Counted from the first letter of the stretch, positions 1-11,655 are shown. The stretch is 64,000 nt of DNA from Lamellibrachia satsuma (GCA_033239005.1 BSQZ01000009.1:695501-759500); one strand, 5' to 3'. Program-made: numbers and translations. The notes: generated by a model from the letters alone, not told the origin.

Positions 1-464
1 TTTCATGCACATTAAATGATCATGCAATAACTCTGATGTGTGTGTTTGTATTGATCATCCCGATTTCATGACCCCGCTCCAACTTAGTCGTGGCATTGTC
101 CAACAATCTAATTTTGCAACATGAAGTTGGGTTTCTGCTTTTTGTAGTGTTCAGCTACCCACTATTAAAGATTGTCTGTCACTATTATGCAATGTTCTGC
201 ACTCATCAACATTAAATAACCTAATCTGCCCTTTATCGGAAATTGATGATGCGTAACGAACTCTTCTCGAGGCATTGACCTGATATGGGAGACCGGGGTT
301 TGTTATAACAAACACAGAATATTTCAGGATTGCGGTTCAAATTGTTACCTGATCGAAACTTGTTTAATGCCAAGGAGACTGTAAATATCTCCTGCAGATA
401 GCAAGTGCATAAATAAATGCTTCATGCAATACACATTTGTGCAATGATATGCTTTATGAGGTCT
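1..464. other. unassigned AT-rich sequence
   Basis: I see no gene, known repeat or RNA in this stretch. It is ordinary AT-rich intergenic or intronic sequence leading into the short repeats that follow. Confidence 0.5.
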
Positions 465-598
465 CCTAAAATGTTACAATTTACCCCAATGCAGGGCAAG
501 TTGTAACACTTTACGAGGTCTTCTAAAGTGTTACAATTTACCCCGATGCGGGGCAAGTTGTAACACCCAGCGGGGCAAGTTGTAACATATATGATTTA
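465..598. repeat. short tandem repeat built on GTTACAA / GGGGCAAGTTGTAAC
   Basis: Three imperfect units alternate 'tgttacaatttacccc' and 'ggggcaagttgtaacac'. Each unit is close to its own inverse, because gttacaa pairs with ttgtaac. The same words recur near 905-920 and at 3005-3040, on either side of the CR1 copy, so this may be one locus with scattered units. Confidence 0.6.
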
Positions 599-1271
599 CC
601 ATTTCAGACAAAATGCAACATACCAATATAATCAATTAATGGCTTTGAATTTTTGTTATCACAATGTCATATCTAGGATATATAATTAACTTATAAAGCT
701 TAATTAGCCCTACCTAAAATATAATATAAAAGTAATGGGCAGATCCCCTATTGGAACACCATGCAAATACTGTAATAAACATAATCATGTTAATTACAGA
801 ACGTTTGTTAATTGCAATCCGATTCACAATGGATGGCACTTTCCCAACACTTTGTCTCCAACAAGTGACATTTTTGCTTGATAACGCAATGTTAAAATTT
901 TTCAGCAAAACTTACAACTTGCCCCAGCATTATTTCATTCACTACACATGAGATTACACTATATTATTTGTACATTAAAATATATTTGAAACACTGCTTA
1001 ACGGCCTAGGTAACAGCTAGAGCATATATTCATGACCACAGCTACCAAAGAAAGAACGGCTTAGGATGTCATGTGCACACAAACCCTTAACAGGTAGACT
1101 AACCAAAGTTTAACAAGTTACAGGTTTTTTCTTTAAAATGGTGCCGGCTTTTACATTTTCAACGAATACACATGTATATCACACATGACATGCTTAACAC
1201 TAGTGATGAACATACTGCTACCGTACCTAGCAAAATAATTTGCATTAGTAGTTTAGTCTGTTTTACGTCTG
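599..1271. other. unassigned sequence left of a CR1 insertion
   Basis: There is no convincing coding signal. A single 'cttacaacttgcccc' word near 907 echoes the preceding repeat. The segment ends where the 3' tail of a minus-strand CR1 copy begins. Confidence 0.45.
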
Positions 1272-3004
1272 TTTAACAAGATTGCCACCCCAAACAACAA
1301 GTTCCAGATGGCAAGTGGACAAGGAAGCCATTGGCTTATCGAGAGTCCAACAATTTTCTCATCTATGTGTAGCCCACCCTTATCAAATATCTATCAATTC
1401 TATTTTTAAACATATTCACACTACCGTTACTAGCATTAACACAATCACTTGGCAGTTTGTTCCATTAATTTATCACCCTCTGTGAGAAAGAGTACTTTCT
1501 CATGTCCAACCTACACTGCTCCTTAACTAATGCTGCTTTGTGCCCTCTGGTTCTACTGCCTTCTTTAAGTTTGAAGAACGTATTCCTGTCAACATCCTCA
1601 TAACCATTCACTATTTTAAACACTTCTATTTGGTCTCCTCTTAGTCTCCTGGTCTCTAGTGTTGTCAAACCGCATTGTAATAAGCGATTTCGTAACTACG
1701 GTCTCTCAATTCTGGAATCATTTTAGTTGCTCTTCATTGTATTCTTTCTAGCTTGTCTATGTCCTTACGATATGGCCTCCATGCTTGAATACGATATTCC
1801 AAATGTGGTCTAACTATTGCTTTGTACAGGGGTACAATTAGCTGTTATACATGATAGTTCTCCTAATTAGCCCTAGAATTTGATTTCCTTTCGAAGCAGC
1901 AATCCCACATTGCTCTGAAACTTTCATGTCAGCACTAAATGTTACTCCTAAGTCCTTTTCTTGTGTGGAGCATCCCCCATTTTATAATTTTCGTTCATGT
2001 TTCCATGTCCTATGTGTATACATTTACACTTCCCAAAATTTAATAACATTTGCCATTTTTCTGACCATTTAACTAATTTATCTAGATTAGTAACCTTTCT
2101 GAATAAGTTTGTGTCATCTGCAGATTTTAGTACTTTGCTAGATATGTCATCTTCCAAATCATTTATATGTATTAAAAACAGTATAGGGCCTAATACTGAT
2201 CCCTTTGGTACCCCACTGAAAACAGATTTCCAGTTTGAAATGTCACCATCTTGTATTACTCTTTGTTTTCTGTGTGTAAGCCACTTTTCTATCCAGTTGA
2301 TTACATCATTACCTATGCCATGGGCTTTTAGTTTAAGTAACAATCTTTGATGTGGCACTTTATCGAAAGCTTTCTGAAAATCTAAGTAGACAACATCCAC
2401 TGGTGACCCATCATCTACCCACTTTGTACTTTCTTCCAAAAAACATAAGAGATTAGTTAGACATGATCTTGCTTTTAGGAACCCATGTTGAGATGTATTT
2501 ATTAATTATGTTTTACAAGGAAATCCACCATGTGGTCTCTAATTAATGTTTCGAGTAATTGACATACAACTGATGTTAAACTCACTGGTCTGTAATTTTC
2601 TGGCTTGTTCCTCGATCCCTTCTTAAATAGCGGCGTAATGTTTGCCTCTTTCCATTCTGAAGGAACTATTCCTTCTACTGACAAGTTAAACAATTTTGCA
2701 AGTGGTGTACTAATTTGCTCAACAATTTCCTTAAGCAGTTTTGGTGGTATCCCATCAACTCCAGGGGATTTATTATTCATCTTCTTAATTTTCTTTGCTA
2801 TCATTTCAGGAATTACAAATAACTGGCTTAAATGTTCTGATGTATCGCCCTCAAATTTAGTAAATCGAACTGGAAGTGAGCTGATATCTTCTGTGGTAAA
2901 AACTGAACAGAAATACTCATTCAGGACCTCTGCCATTTGAAACCCATCTGAAATTATGTTTCCCCTGTTGTTTTCCAGTGGTCCGACCTTATCTCGAACT
3001 TTCT
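1272..3004 (-). mobile_element. CR1-like LINE copy, 5'-truncated
   Basis: Read on the minus strand, this runs from the middle of the RT gene to the element 3' end. The 3' end carries the characteristic 'ggcaatcttgttaa' tail that also ends the copies at 30.5, 31.9, 48.3 and 53.9 kb. It matches the much better preserved element at 53897-57960 over its whole length. The 5' end is cut off in the linker before the RT (around 3004), which is usual for target-primed reverse transcription. No clear target-site duplication is visible. Confidence 0.88.
1465..2936 (-). pseudogene. CR1 reverse transcriptase, broken
   Basis: Remnant of the RT half of LINE ORF2, which would copy the element RNA at a nicked target site. 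Visible blocks are a finger region with SPGVDGIPPKLL, the motif A segment YLDFQKAFDKVPH, the segment GSVLGPILFLIHINDL, and a C-terminal piece with [20 protein letters not shown]. Compared with the intact copy at 53969-55867, the catalytic F/YADD box reads SADD, and a stretch after the motif is deleted. The reading is spread over several frames separated by stops. It cannot make active RT. Confidence 0.88.
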
Positions 3005-3286
3005 GTTACAACTCACCTGTGTTACAACTAGCCCCAGTATCCCCTATTGGGTAAAGAATTACATTACAGATAAAAGAATGACACATATTTGTCCAATAAA
3101 ACATTTATTAACACACAATACTACTTGCGGATTTTTTTACTAGCATAATTACACAGCTATCGCAATACTATTTCAATAGTAAAACTACCCCATATAGTAA
3201 TCTTTATTGGTCTAAGACAAGGAATTCAGAGAGGTGACTCGAGTCTTGACTTGGACTTGGAGGTCACTGACTTGAGATTTGACATT
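3005..3286. other. unassigned flank right of the CR1 copy
   Basis: It begins with two 'gttacaact' words like those at 465-598 and 907. That suggests the CR1 copy landed inside a stretch bearing this repeat. Nothing else is recognisable. Confidence 0.4.
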
Positions 3287-3456
3287 TTCAGGTCATATTT
3301 ATTCCAAATTGCATTTCCATCATAAATCTTCAGTGGTCCCTTGTTGTGACAATAACTTTTGCGTGTCCCTGTTCATGATTATGCTTGATGATTATGTTGT
3401 GTTGTGCCTCTGAGCTTAGGTTCCTAAGGATATAGGCGCTATAGAAGTTCATTATA
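3287..3456 (+). mobile_element. L2-like LINE 3' end fragment
   Basis: The segment from 'catatttattccaaattg' to 'ggcgctatagaagttcatta' matches the copies at 9774-10068 and 28935-29262. It is the extreme C-terminus and 3' UTR of a LINE whose last codons read VLL-R-L stop in the better copy. Only the tail remains here. Confidence 0.75.
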
Positions 3457-3494
3457 TGAAATGTTATTGTATTTCCTACCGAATTAACGTTAAT

Positions 3495-3725
<231 letters not shown>

Positions 3726-4871
3726 TTTATAAGACATAACATATCTTTGTCCGTTCATAACAAATTATTATTGCTTGCTAGCACATAGGCTTACACGTCT
3801 AAACATCTCGTTAACAGCACATTTCGGAGGCTTCAGCCGCACTAGCGTGCATGCGTGTTTTTGTCTGACATGTCAACATTTTTGTCTTGTCACTCCTAAA
3901 GAGTCAAATGGTCAGGGTTGTGTGTGCATGGACTGACTGCTGCGTAGTCGTTTATGCTTAGTGGGTTAGAGATTGCTCAACATTGTTGCATCTGGATACA
4001 TACATAATTTCCGTCACAATGAAAAGTACACATTGCATCCATGCGATGATGTGTGCGACATGGCCATGGTGTGCGACAAACGGTGACACCACAACAAGCA
4101 ACCTGGATAATCGAGGCTATTATTGCCCTACCTGAGTTTTTTAAACTCCATCCTCAACTGATTTAGCCTATCAAGAATCCAGTTCATGATGTTAAAATAT
4201 GTTGTGTGTGAATAACTTAATTAAGTTGATTTTTAAAAAGTGTATTTTTGCTAAAATCATCGAAAGAATTGACTTTAGTTGTTAGATCTGGTAAGGCTTA
4301 AAATACTCGATATCCAAAATTGTAAGCATTTTGCGGATCAATGCCGATCATGGTTTTCAGCGTCTCCATTTTCACTTCAATTAGTGTTTGACCAAACATA
4401 ATAGTTTGTCTGATAATTTCGCAAAAACTACTTTCAACAGTTGCACAAACAAGGTAGCCTGTGGATACTAGTTAGGATTGATATTTCGCAAAATGAATTT
4501 GAAATGAGACTAACAAAAAAATCAAATTGAGGAAGAACCTTTAAACTATGCATCGCCACTACTAGGAAAAAATAGGTACTAAAATCAACCAAAGCGTCCT
4601 CTGACGGCAATCTTTTGATCTGTATCCTCCCTAGAGGTACATATAGCAACCAAATATATAATAACTTGACCTATAATATTCCCAAGAACTACCCCTAGCG
4701 ACCAAATATGCAGTCATTTGATATATTTTTCTCCAAAAAAGCCTGTATGTCTGTCTGCCTGTCTGTATATGTTTGCCCATGTATCTCTGTAGGTTTTGTG
4801 TGGAGCTGACATTTTGTTTGTAAAAATATTTGAAATTCCCGGGGGTGGGATATTACGTTGAAGGAACCAAT
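3726..4871. other. unassigned sequence
   Basis: I see no gene. Around 4630-4700 there are two 'ctagcgaccaaatat' units, the inverse of the 'ctaggggc' minisatellite seen near 20.3 and 24.7 kb. Around 4745-4790 there is a short CTGTCTG-type simple repeat. Confidence 0.45.
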
Positions 4872-5545
4872 GTGGATGTTTGATGTCTGTTGCAGATATA
4901 AATAATTACAAAAGAATAACCATCCTCAGTTGTCTTGGCAAACTATTTACAGCTCTGCCGAGTAACAGGTTGAATAAGTATTTAGATAGCATGAATATGA
5001 TAGGAGAAGAACAAACAGGATTTAGGAAAGGTTATTCAACTTTAGATCACATATTTGTTTTTAAAGGTATATAATTATCAAGAGATAAAAACTGTACTGC
5101 ACTTTCATTGATTACAGTAAAGCTTTTGATATTATAAATATACCTGCTTTGTGGAGTAAACTCGTAAACCATAATATTAATGATAAAGTGTTCAATGTAA
5201 TATACAACATGTATAGTAAAGCCAAGTTTTGTATTAAAATTAATAATAGTTGTATGTCTATCATACTATTATAATGGTGAAGCCAGCCACTGAACTTCAG
5301 GATTGCTTAAGTGCAGTATCTCATTATTGTTAATTATGGTCATTAAAAATTAATACAACTAAGACTAAAGTTTTAATCTTCTCAAAAGGTAAAACCCGTA
5401 AAATTGCTACATTCTTTTTCAATGGAACATACCTTGATGTTTATTTTTACTATGTTTATCTTGGTGTCAACATGAACTATGATGGAAGGTTTGTTCTTGC
5501 TAAACAAAGGCAATACGTGCAAGCACAGAAAGCTATGTGTATAGT
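4872..5545 (+). pseudogene. LINE reverse transcriptase fragment
   Basis: Translation gives INNYKRITILSCLGKLF, then EEQTGFRKGYSTLDHIFVFK, then a motif A remnant (FIDYSKAFD-like) in another frame. After a deletion it gives WSLKINTTKTKVLIFSKG and a YLGVNMNYDGRF block. These are the fingers, palm and thumb of a non-LTR RT, in order, with the catalytic YADD segment missing and several frameshifts. It is a dead fragment and clearly not the CR1 family present elsewhere in the window. Confidence 0.82.
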
Positions 5546-5554
5546 TTGATTTCA

Positions 5555-5715
5555 GGTATATTACTTTTGACCTTCGTTGACTTTCAGATATCCGCCATTT
5601 TGAAAGACAAAACCTGCTATCCCCATATCTTAAAATCTATATATCCTAGAGCCTTGAAGTTGATGTCAAAATATAGGTTATCAGGTGCGACGATTTTATT
5701 GGTGTTACTTAGATA
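5555..5715 (+). repeat. single unit of the ATGGCGG minisatellite family
   Basis: It contains 'gaccttcgttgactttcagatatccgccattttgaaag' split over its core and ends in 'tgtcaaaatataggtt'. These words recur in the arrays at 8060-8660 (opposite strand) and 28440-28910 (same strand). The unit is about 150 bp and degenerate. Confidence 0.7.
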
Positions 5716-5789
5716 TTCTCTAAAACAGGCAAAGTCACTTCAAGCATTAGTTTAATTACGTTATAATGACGCCTACCCCCTAAATCTAC

Positions 5790-7990
5790 ACCAAGGATTC
5801 CCGGACAGTTCACACATCCCGCTGACATCTACCGCATTTGCACATTATTGTGCAGCACAGGTTGGCTTTTAAACACCGACACTGTCATCTGCAGCCTTTC
5901 GTGCGGACACACTTGATGATCGCATGGCAAGGTGTACCTGCAGGCGGTAGTACACTCGTAGCAGGTGTTGCATGAGGGCATCCTTCGTTGGTGGAATCTC
6001 CCGTCCTTTCTGCGTGAAGAGGATCTATCTGGCGCGGTTCACGTCGTCTTCAGAACTGCCCAGATCGTATAGTACAACAAAGTACCTCTCGATGGTTGGT
6101 AGAATTTCTCTCAGCAGAGCTGCTGAGGGAGTGTCTGTAAGAGCAAACAGCGCAGGCGTTACACTACTGAAAGCATTCCATGATACCCAAGCCGTGCGTT
6201 TGCTTCTTCCAGCGAAACACGTCGTGATATCACACCCGGTCGGTGTATAGAAGACAGGCAGTGCCGTGCACTAGTCAACACCAAGCACGTGTGCATCGAC
6301 GTTGCATCGACGTATCGGAATGATTTTCCTGTGCAACGTCAGTATCAACAGTTCTTATGACAATCTTCTGTCTTCCCTGTTTGACACCATCCGCAGCATG
6401 CAACAGCATCCTGGTGTCCGCCTCTTCGTGTATACACGATGATAGCCACTCTACATTAGTTGCCTCTGAGCACAGCACTTCGTCTCCTTGTGTGATCACC
6501 ACCTTGCCAGGAAATGTTTTGGAAGTCACTAGTTCACTTAGCAGGTGAACTGTTTCTGTCTTGTCATTATCTCACAAGAACTCTGGCCGGTTTGCAGGTA
6601 ACTTCTTTCGACACTCAACTTGTCTCCTTGTCCACTTCCCTCTTTTTCTCCGTATGACGGTCTTAAGGCTGTCAGGTCTGTACACATCGAAAACGATGTC
6701 AACATGACAAACAAAACCGACAAACTATCTCCTGATATGTTCCATTCACATGGATGCATAGTCATCGAACGTTTCAGACTCAGACATAGCAGGCTTGATG
6801 ATCATGTGAGCTTCCCTCTGCGAACAGGCACTGTCTTTGTGCGGCACCAGGTCTTCTCTAGGCATTGAAGCAGGTCAATCTTTGTACCGAGCCTCATGTT
6901 GCCGTTGTCTGACAGTGACGGGGGAAATGAATGATTCTCATGTTGGAAAAAATCATCGAGACCAGCGTCGCGTACTTGGCAGGCGATGTACAATGTTGAA
7001 AACAAGTTGCAATCATATGTTTCAAGGACAACCACTGTTGTTGTGCATGTGGTTTTTGTTTCTCAAGATGTCTGAAGAGACGCAGCTTCTTCTTTGGGAT
7101 TGTTTCATTGACCGTGTTTGTGCGGTCCACCAGACGTTTCTTGAAGAACTCCTTGTGTTGGTTTTCTCCAAGTTTCTTCAATCTTGCTGACGGAATCAAC
7201 AACTGCTAACTTTGACACCACATGTGTCAATAACTAGGAGATCTCCACTGGTATCTCCTTCATTGTCGTGATCAGAGACTTCCCATCTTTGATGAAAGTC
7301 GCCTGCGCCTATAGAAACATAAACAGCATTCTGGTAAGAACCACTGTTATAAGCAGTAGCCACAAAAACGGATAGATGAAGCTAGAATATGTGTATGTCT
7401 TAATTGGATAGCATGTGCACACAAGGGATGTTCACAAGCAGGGGTTTAATTTTCCATGCCCATTCACCCACATACACTCTTTGTAATACAAGCGAAGACA
7501 ACTTGCTGTGATAAGATAATGGAGTAATGAGCACTTTCACTAGGCAGCAAACGACGCTATAGAAGACCACAAATTATTATCCATGGAGAAACTCGTTGAC
7601 AATCCGGGTCAGTTCTGGTCCAGCCACCATCCACCTCAGTAATGCCGCTGACTTCTCTGTAAGGCTGACTGCTCCCAATCTTCTTTCACTCAGGCATTGT
7701 TCTGCTCGTGGCTCTCATACAATGGCATCCTGGAGAATGGTCGATGTGTTTTGATGACTGTGAACTTGTCTTCGCAAAATGCTCTGAACACATCTGAGTG
7801 TTTGTAGTGTTCCCATGTCCCGTAGATGAATAGTAACAGCACGGGCATAATTGTAATGGTAAAGTGCGTGGAGGAGCCATTGTAAGTTCGTCAAGGTGTT
7901 CACGTAGAGAAGGAAATTGCCTTCGTGGATGGCTCTGTCCCATGTCATCACATCCAACTTTATCTTCAGCACAAGCTGCCAGAACTGGAA
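5790..7990 (-). pseudogene. degenerate copy of a multicopy invertebrate protein family (HEEADTR motif)
   Basis: Read on the minus strand the blocks run in this order: DVMTWDRAIHEGNFLLYVNTL and NYARAVTIHLRDM (near 7970-7800), a PELTRIVNEFLHG block (near 7600), a Lys-rich HLEKQKPHAQQQW block (near 7090), IACQVRDAGLDDFFQHENHS and LSDNGNMRLGTK (near 6980-6870), HEEADTRMLLHAADGVK with VRTVDTDV (near 6440-6330), and TAWVSWNAFSSV followed by IERYFVVLYDLGSSEDDVNRAR (near 6190-6030). I recall these blocks in the same order in long uncharacterised proteins present in many copies in cnidarian and mollusc genomes. The EEADTR plus VDTDV pairing resembles the acidic clusters of FEN/XPG (PIN-like) nucleases, but that is inference. 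Stops and frameshifts occur throughout, so this copy is dead. No terminal repeats mark its ends. Confidence 0.72.
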
Positions 7991-8059
7991 TTGCGGACTT
8001 CGCTCTGCTCTCTTTTTACACCTTACACGTCTTCGAATGACAAAGCTGCAGTTTCTGGT

Positions 8060-8660
8060 TGAAATGCATCCAAAAACCTATATTTCGTTTCAGTAGTATG
8101 GCTCTAGGTGATGTAATTCTTAAAATATGCAAAAAACAAGCTTTGTCGGGCGCCGTCTTTCAAAATGGCGGATATCTGAATGTCAACGGAGGTCAAAATT
8201 AATATATTTGAAATCGTCGCATAAAAAAATATATTTTAACATCAACTTTGTGGCTTTATGTTATGTAGTTCTTAAGATATGGAATAATAGGCTTTGACGG
8301 GCGTCATCTTTAAAAATGGCGGATATATGAACGTCGACGAAGGTCACATGTAACATATTTAAAATTGCTGCCCACAAATCTATACAACTACATACAAATT
8401 ATGGTTCTGCGTCACGTAGTAGCTAAGATATCGTGACATATGTATTGACGACCGCCATTTTTAAAAATGACGGAAGTGAATGTCGGAGAAGTTCAAAAGC
8501 AAAATATTTGAAATCTATGTCCCCTAAAAACTATATATGGACATAAAAATTATAGCTCTACGTGTCGCAGTTATTAAGATTTGGCCGTCATTTTAAAAAA
8601 TGGCTGCCATTTCAGAACGCAGCAAAATCTGGAGAGCCTCCAATCTTCAAAATGGTCCCC
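8060..8660 (-). repeat. tandem array of about 150-bp units with an ATGGCGG core
   Basis: Four units have their cores (aaaatggcgga or variants) at about 8162, 8313, 8463 and 8597. Each unit also carries 'gaaggtcaaa', 'tgtagtt-ttaagatat' and an A-rich block. The array is the reverse complement of the family at 28440-28910. Confidence 0.85.
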
Positions 8661-8789
8661 TTGGTATGTAGAATACATGTGCCAAGTGTCTTACTTTTAT
8701 CAAAAAGTGCACAATTCCGTCATTTATCTGCACCTATCCGCTGGACTATTACCCGATCTGAAGCATGGAGCCATTGTTGCAGGTCTGGT

Positions 8790-9680
8790 CCACTCTGCTT
8801 GAGTACCACACGTATGAGGCGCCGTAGCGGACAGACAGAAGGGTGATGAAACGGCAAAATCTGTCGAGTCCTGCAAGAAACGTCGAGTTCTGCAAGAACC
8901 GTTGAGTCTGATTACCACTGGAAATAGCGTTGCAAAGTAATGCCGCAAAACATAATATAATATACTACCCACATAAAAGTGGCTAAAGGTTACCATAACT
9001 GTAAACAGAGTAATTTATAGTTTATATAATTATATAAATCACTCACAGTCATTCTCACAGACGACAATAAATGAATGGAAAAAAATCCTGTCAATGTTAC
9101 CAACGTGAATATGCTTAAAAACAAAACTGACACTTAAGAGGACATACCAAGAGACAGCTTGCAGAATACGTAACAAATTCAATGCAACTTTACATCTAGG
9201 CTGTCGTGGCTTAGCGGTAGAGCGTTTGCTTTACGCTTGGACAGTCCCGTATTCAATCCGCGGTATGTCTAACTTACGTTTTTTCTTTATTATTATTATT
9301 TTAACAAATATATTTAGTGCAATATTCGCTTTTGTTAGATTTCGCTGATTGGCAATGTGTTGTACTAATTATTTATAAGTGTGGCTTAGTAACGACTATA
9401 CAACGAAACTGGTTATGACGTTAAACAGCAAATAGGATGTGCAGCTAGAAACTATTTTATCAACAAATTTAAATAGTTTTTGCAATGGATACCTTTTTTA
9501 AATAATTAGTATATGTGATCCCTTATGAAAGTATCACAAATGGTCATATTTGGAGGTTAGGTGCATGCACTAAAACATTTATAAACCTTTATTTCAGATG
9601 ATGAATCACATTTGGTGACATTCATATGTTCGCAACTGGGATGGAGACATTCCACCCCTGGGGTTCACATTGCTTTTAAA
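8790..9680 (+). repeat. left arm of the long inverted repeat
   Basis: Landmarks shared in inverted order with the right arm are 'cgtagcggacag', 'gtcgagttctgcaagaacc', 'taccactggaaatagcgttg', 'ctacccacataaaagtggct', the tRNA-like segment, 'ggcaatgtgttgtactaatt', 'gtgcagctagaaactatttt' and 'cacccctggggttcac'. The arms are about 85-90 percent alike by eye. Confidence 0.78.
9199..9270 (+). other. tRNA-like segment in the left arm
   Basis: It reads like a tRNA 5' half with an A-box (TGGCTTAGCGGTAGAGC) and, about 35 bases on, a B-box-like 'attcaatcc'. That spacing suits an internal RNA polymerase III promoter. It is not a functional tRNA gene by eye. The same segment lies at 11215-11287 on the minus strand and at 37154-37221 on the plus strand. 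Confidence 0.65.
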
Positions 9681-9773
9681 CATGGTCATCTTGCACTATC
9701 TCACCATTGTATGCTACGTTTACTTGCATACGTTTTGACAACTATTAAACACTGCTAACATATAGGGTGAATT

Positions 9774-10068
9774 TACTGTGCCTAAAACAAAACTTAACTT
9801 GGGCAAATATGCTTTCTCTGTCACTGCGCCTAGGGTCTGGAATGAACTCCCCATCACTTTGAAAACATCTGAAAATGTAGTTATCTTCCGAAATAACTCA
9901 AGGCATATTTATTCCAAATTGCATTTCCACGATAAATCTTCGGTTGTCCCTCGTTCTGATAATGACTTTTGCGCATCCATGTTCACGATTATGCATAATG
10001 ATTCTGTTTTGTTGCGCCTCTGAACTCAGTTTCCTGAGGATATAGGCGCCATAGAAGTTACTATTATT
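9774..10068 (+). mobile_element. L2-like LINE 3' end inserted in the inverted-repeat element
   Basis: It encodes the LINE C-terminus (GKYAFSVTAPRVWNELPITL ... CASMFTIMHNDSVLLRL stop), followed by the 3' UTR ending 'ggcgccatagaagtt' and a short (ATT)n tail. The element sequence resumes at once with 'cattataatttggtg', as found uninterrupted in copy 2 near 39525. That comparison defines the insertion. Confidence 0.82.
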
Positions 10069-10831
10069 ATTATCATTATAATTTGGTGTCCAATAAAACA
10101 TAACAATTTTATAAATAAACCCATTCCAAAATAGTTCTATTCTTTCATTAACATATTTTCAGCACCAGTAATTAGTAATATTTCGAAACGTTATAAGATA
10201 CAAATGACATTTTATACCAACTTTGTGGATGAACGATAACAAGCATGTTAATTAGCATGAACTCATATGTGCAAATCATTTAAGCGTGTTTGGAAATGAA
10301 TAACGGCTTTTTAATAATGAGAACTGTTTTCACTGTGTTTGGATTTGTAACATATTCTAGTAGGTATATTGAAAATAATGTCACCCCACTTATTATCACC
10401 TATTTAAATTGACAGGGTTCAAACGATAACCTTATTTTTTATTATTTCACCACGTGTTTATTATATGTTAATTCAGGCAATTGCCGGTGCAAGGAGCATT
10501 ATAATATTATGTTATGAACCATTGTATGATATATGTGTCTATGTAATTTGCATAACTGCCTAACCAATATCATGGATATTATTGCTTCTGGGTTTCCAAA
10601 CCACTGTTTATTATAATACTTCCAATGATTGAGTTGTTTGTTGTGTGCGTGCGAGCGTGCGTGCGTGGTTGCGTGTATGTGTGTGATGTCTGAATAAATG
10701 TACTGGGCATCCCACATACATGTTGATCATTGTTATATGGGTTGGTAGCATCAAGGTACAGTCATAAGTGTTGACCTAGGGCCACTTGGACCTACCATGA
10801 AGCTCCTCTTCGTGAAGAAACTTTAAGGTAA
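10069..10831. other. loop of the long-inverted-repeat element
   Basis: Single-copy centre of the element. The part at 10069-10505 is repeated in reverse complement at 39130-39530 in copy 2. The second part, which includes a GT/GC-rich stretch at 10640-10690, has no counterpart seen. No open reading frame looks real. Confidence 0.6.
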
Positions 10832-11214
10832 ACCCAAATGTGAACCCCAGAGGTGGGAATGTCTCCATCCAAGTTGCGAACATAAGAATGTCACCCAATG
10901 TGATTGTACATTTATTATCTGAAATAAAGGTTTCTAAATGTTTTAATGTATGCACATAACCTCAAAATATGATCATTGGTGATAATTTTATAAGGGATCA
11001 CATACACTATTTATTTTTAAAAGGTATCCCTAGCAAAAACTATTTAATTTTTTTATAAAATAGTTTCTAGTTGCACATCTTATTTGCTGTTTAACATCAC
11101 AACCAGTGTAGTTGTTTAATCGTTACAAAGCCACACTTAGAAATAATTAGTACTACACATTGCCAATCAGTGATAATAATAATAAAGAAAAATAAACGAG
11201 AAAAAACGTAAGTT

Positions 11215-11287
11215 AGACATACTGCGGATTGAACCCGGAAACCTGCACGCATAAAGCGAACGATCTACCGCTAAGCAACGACAGCTC
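11215..11287 (-). other. tRNA-like segment in the right arm
   Basis: Minus-strand copy of the tRNA-like segment. Its B-box is closer to canonical ('gggttcaatcc') than that of the left arm. It faces the left-arm copy, so transcription from the two would converge. Confidence 0.65.
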
Positions 11288-11586
11288 ACATGTAAAGTTG
11301 CACTGAATTCATTATATATTGGCATTGTCATCTTAACTCTCAATTTTGTTTTAAAGCATATTCACATTGACATGATTTTTTTCCATTAATTTATTGTCAT
11401 CTGGTTAGAATGACTTTATGAGTGATTCATAAAAATATATAAACTATAAATTACTCTGTTATGGTAACTTTTAGCCAGCCACTTTTATGTGGGTAGTATA
11501 TTATATTATGCATTTGCGGCATTACTTCGCTGCAAATCCTACAACGGCAACGCTATTTTCAGTGGTAACCAGAGTCGATCGATCTC

Positions 11587-11604
11587 GCAGAACTCAATGG
11601 TTCT
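11587..11604. repeat. SINE target-site duplication, left copy
   Basis: 'gcagaactcaatggttct' pairs with 'gcagaactcgacggttct' at 19013-19030: 18 bp with two differences. It frames the SINE and all it contains. Confidence 0.7.
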
Positions 11605-11654
11605 GTGGGGCGCGGTAGCATACCGGTTAGAATGCCGGAATCTCAATCGAGAGA
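11605..11654 (+). mobile_element. tRNA-derived SINE, 5' piece
   Basis: It starts 'ggggcgcggtagcataccgg' and continues 'ttagaatgccgg', which reads as a tRNA A-box region. It breaks off in 'tcaatcgagaga', where the RTE LINE inserted. The rest of the SINE lies at 18734-19012. Confidence 0.72.
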
Positions 11655-11655
11655 T

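Larger units (their letters stand above)
10832..11604 (-). repeat. right arm of the long inverted repeat, inner part
   Basis: Reverse complement of the left arm from 'gtgaaccccagaggtggga' outward to 'cagaaccattgagttctgcgag'. It stops where the SINE begins, and the outermost part of the arm resumes at 19013. Confidence 0.78.

Noticed and set aside
9199..9270. A functional tRNA gene
   Set aside because: The segment has box-like motifs, but the stems do not form a clean cloverleaf by eye and the B-box lacks the canonical GTTCGA. It repeats as part of a transposable element.
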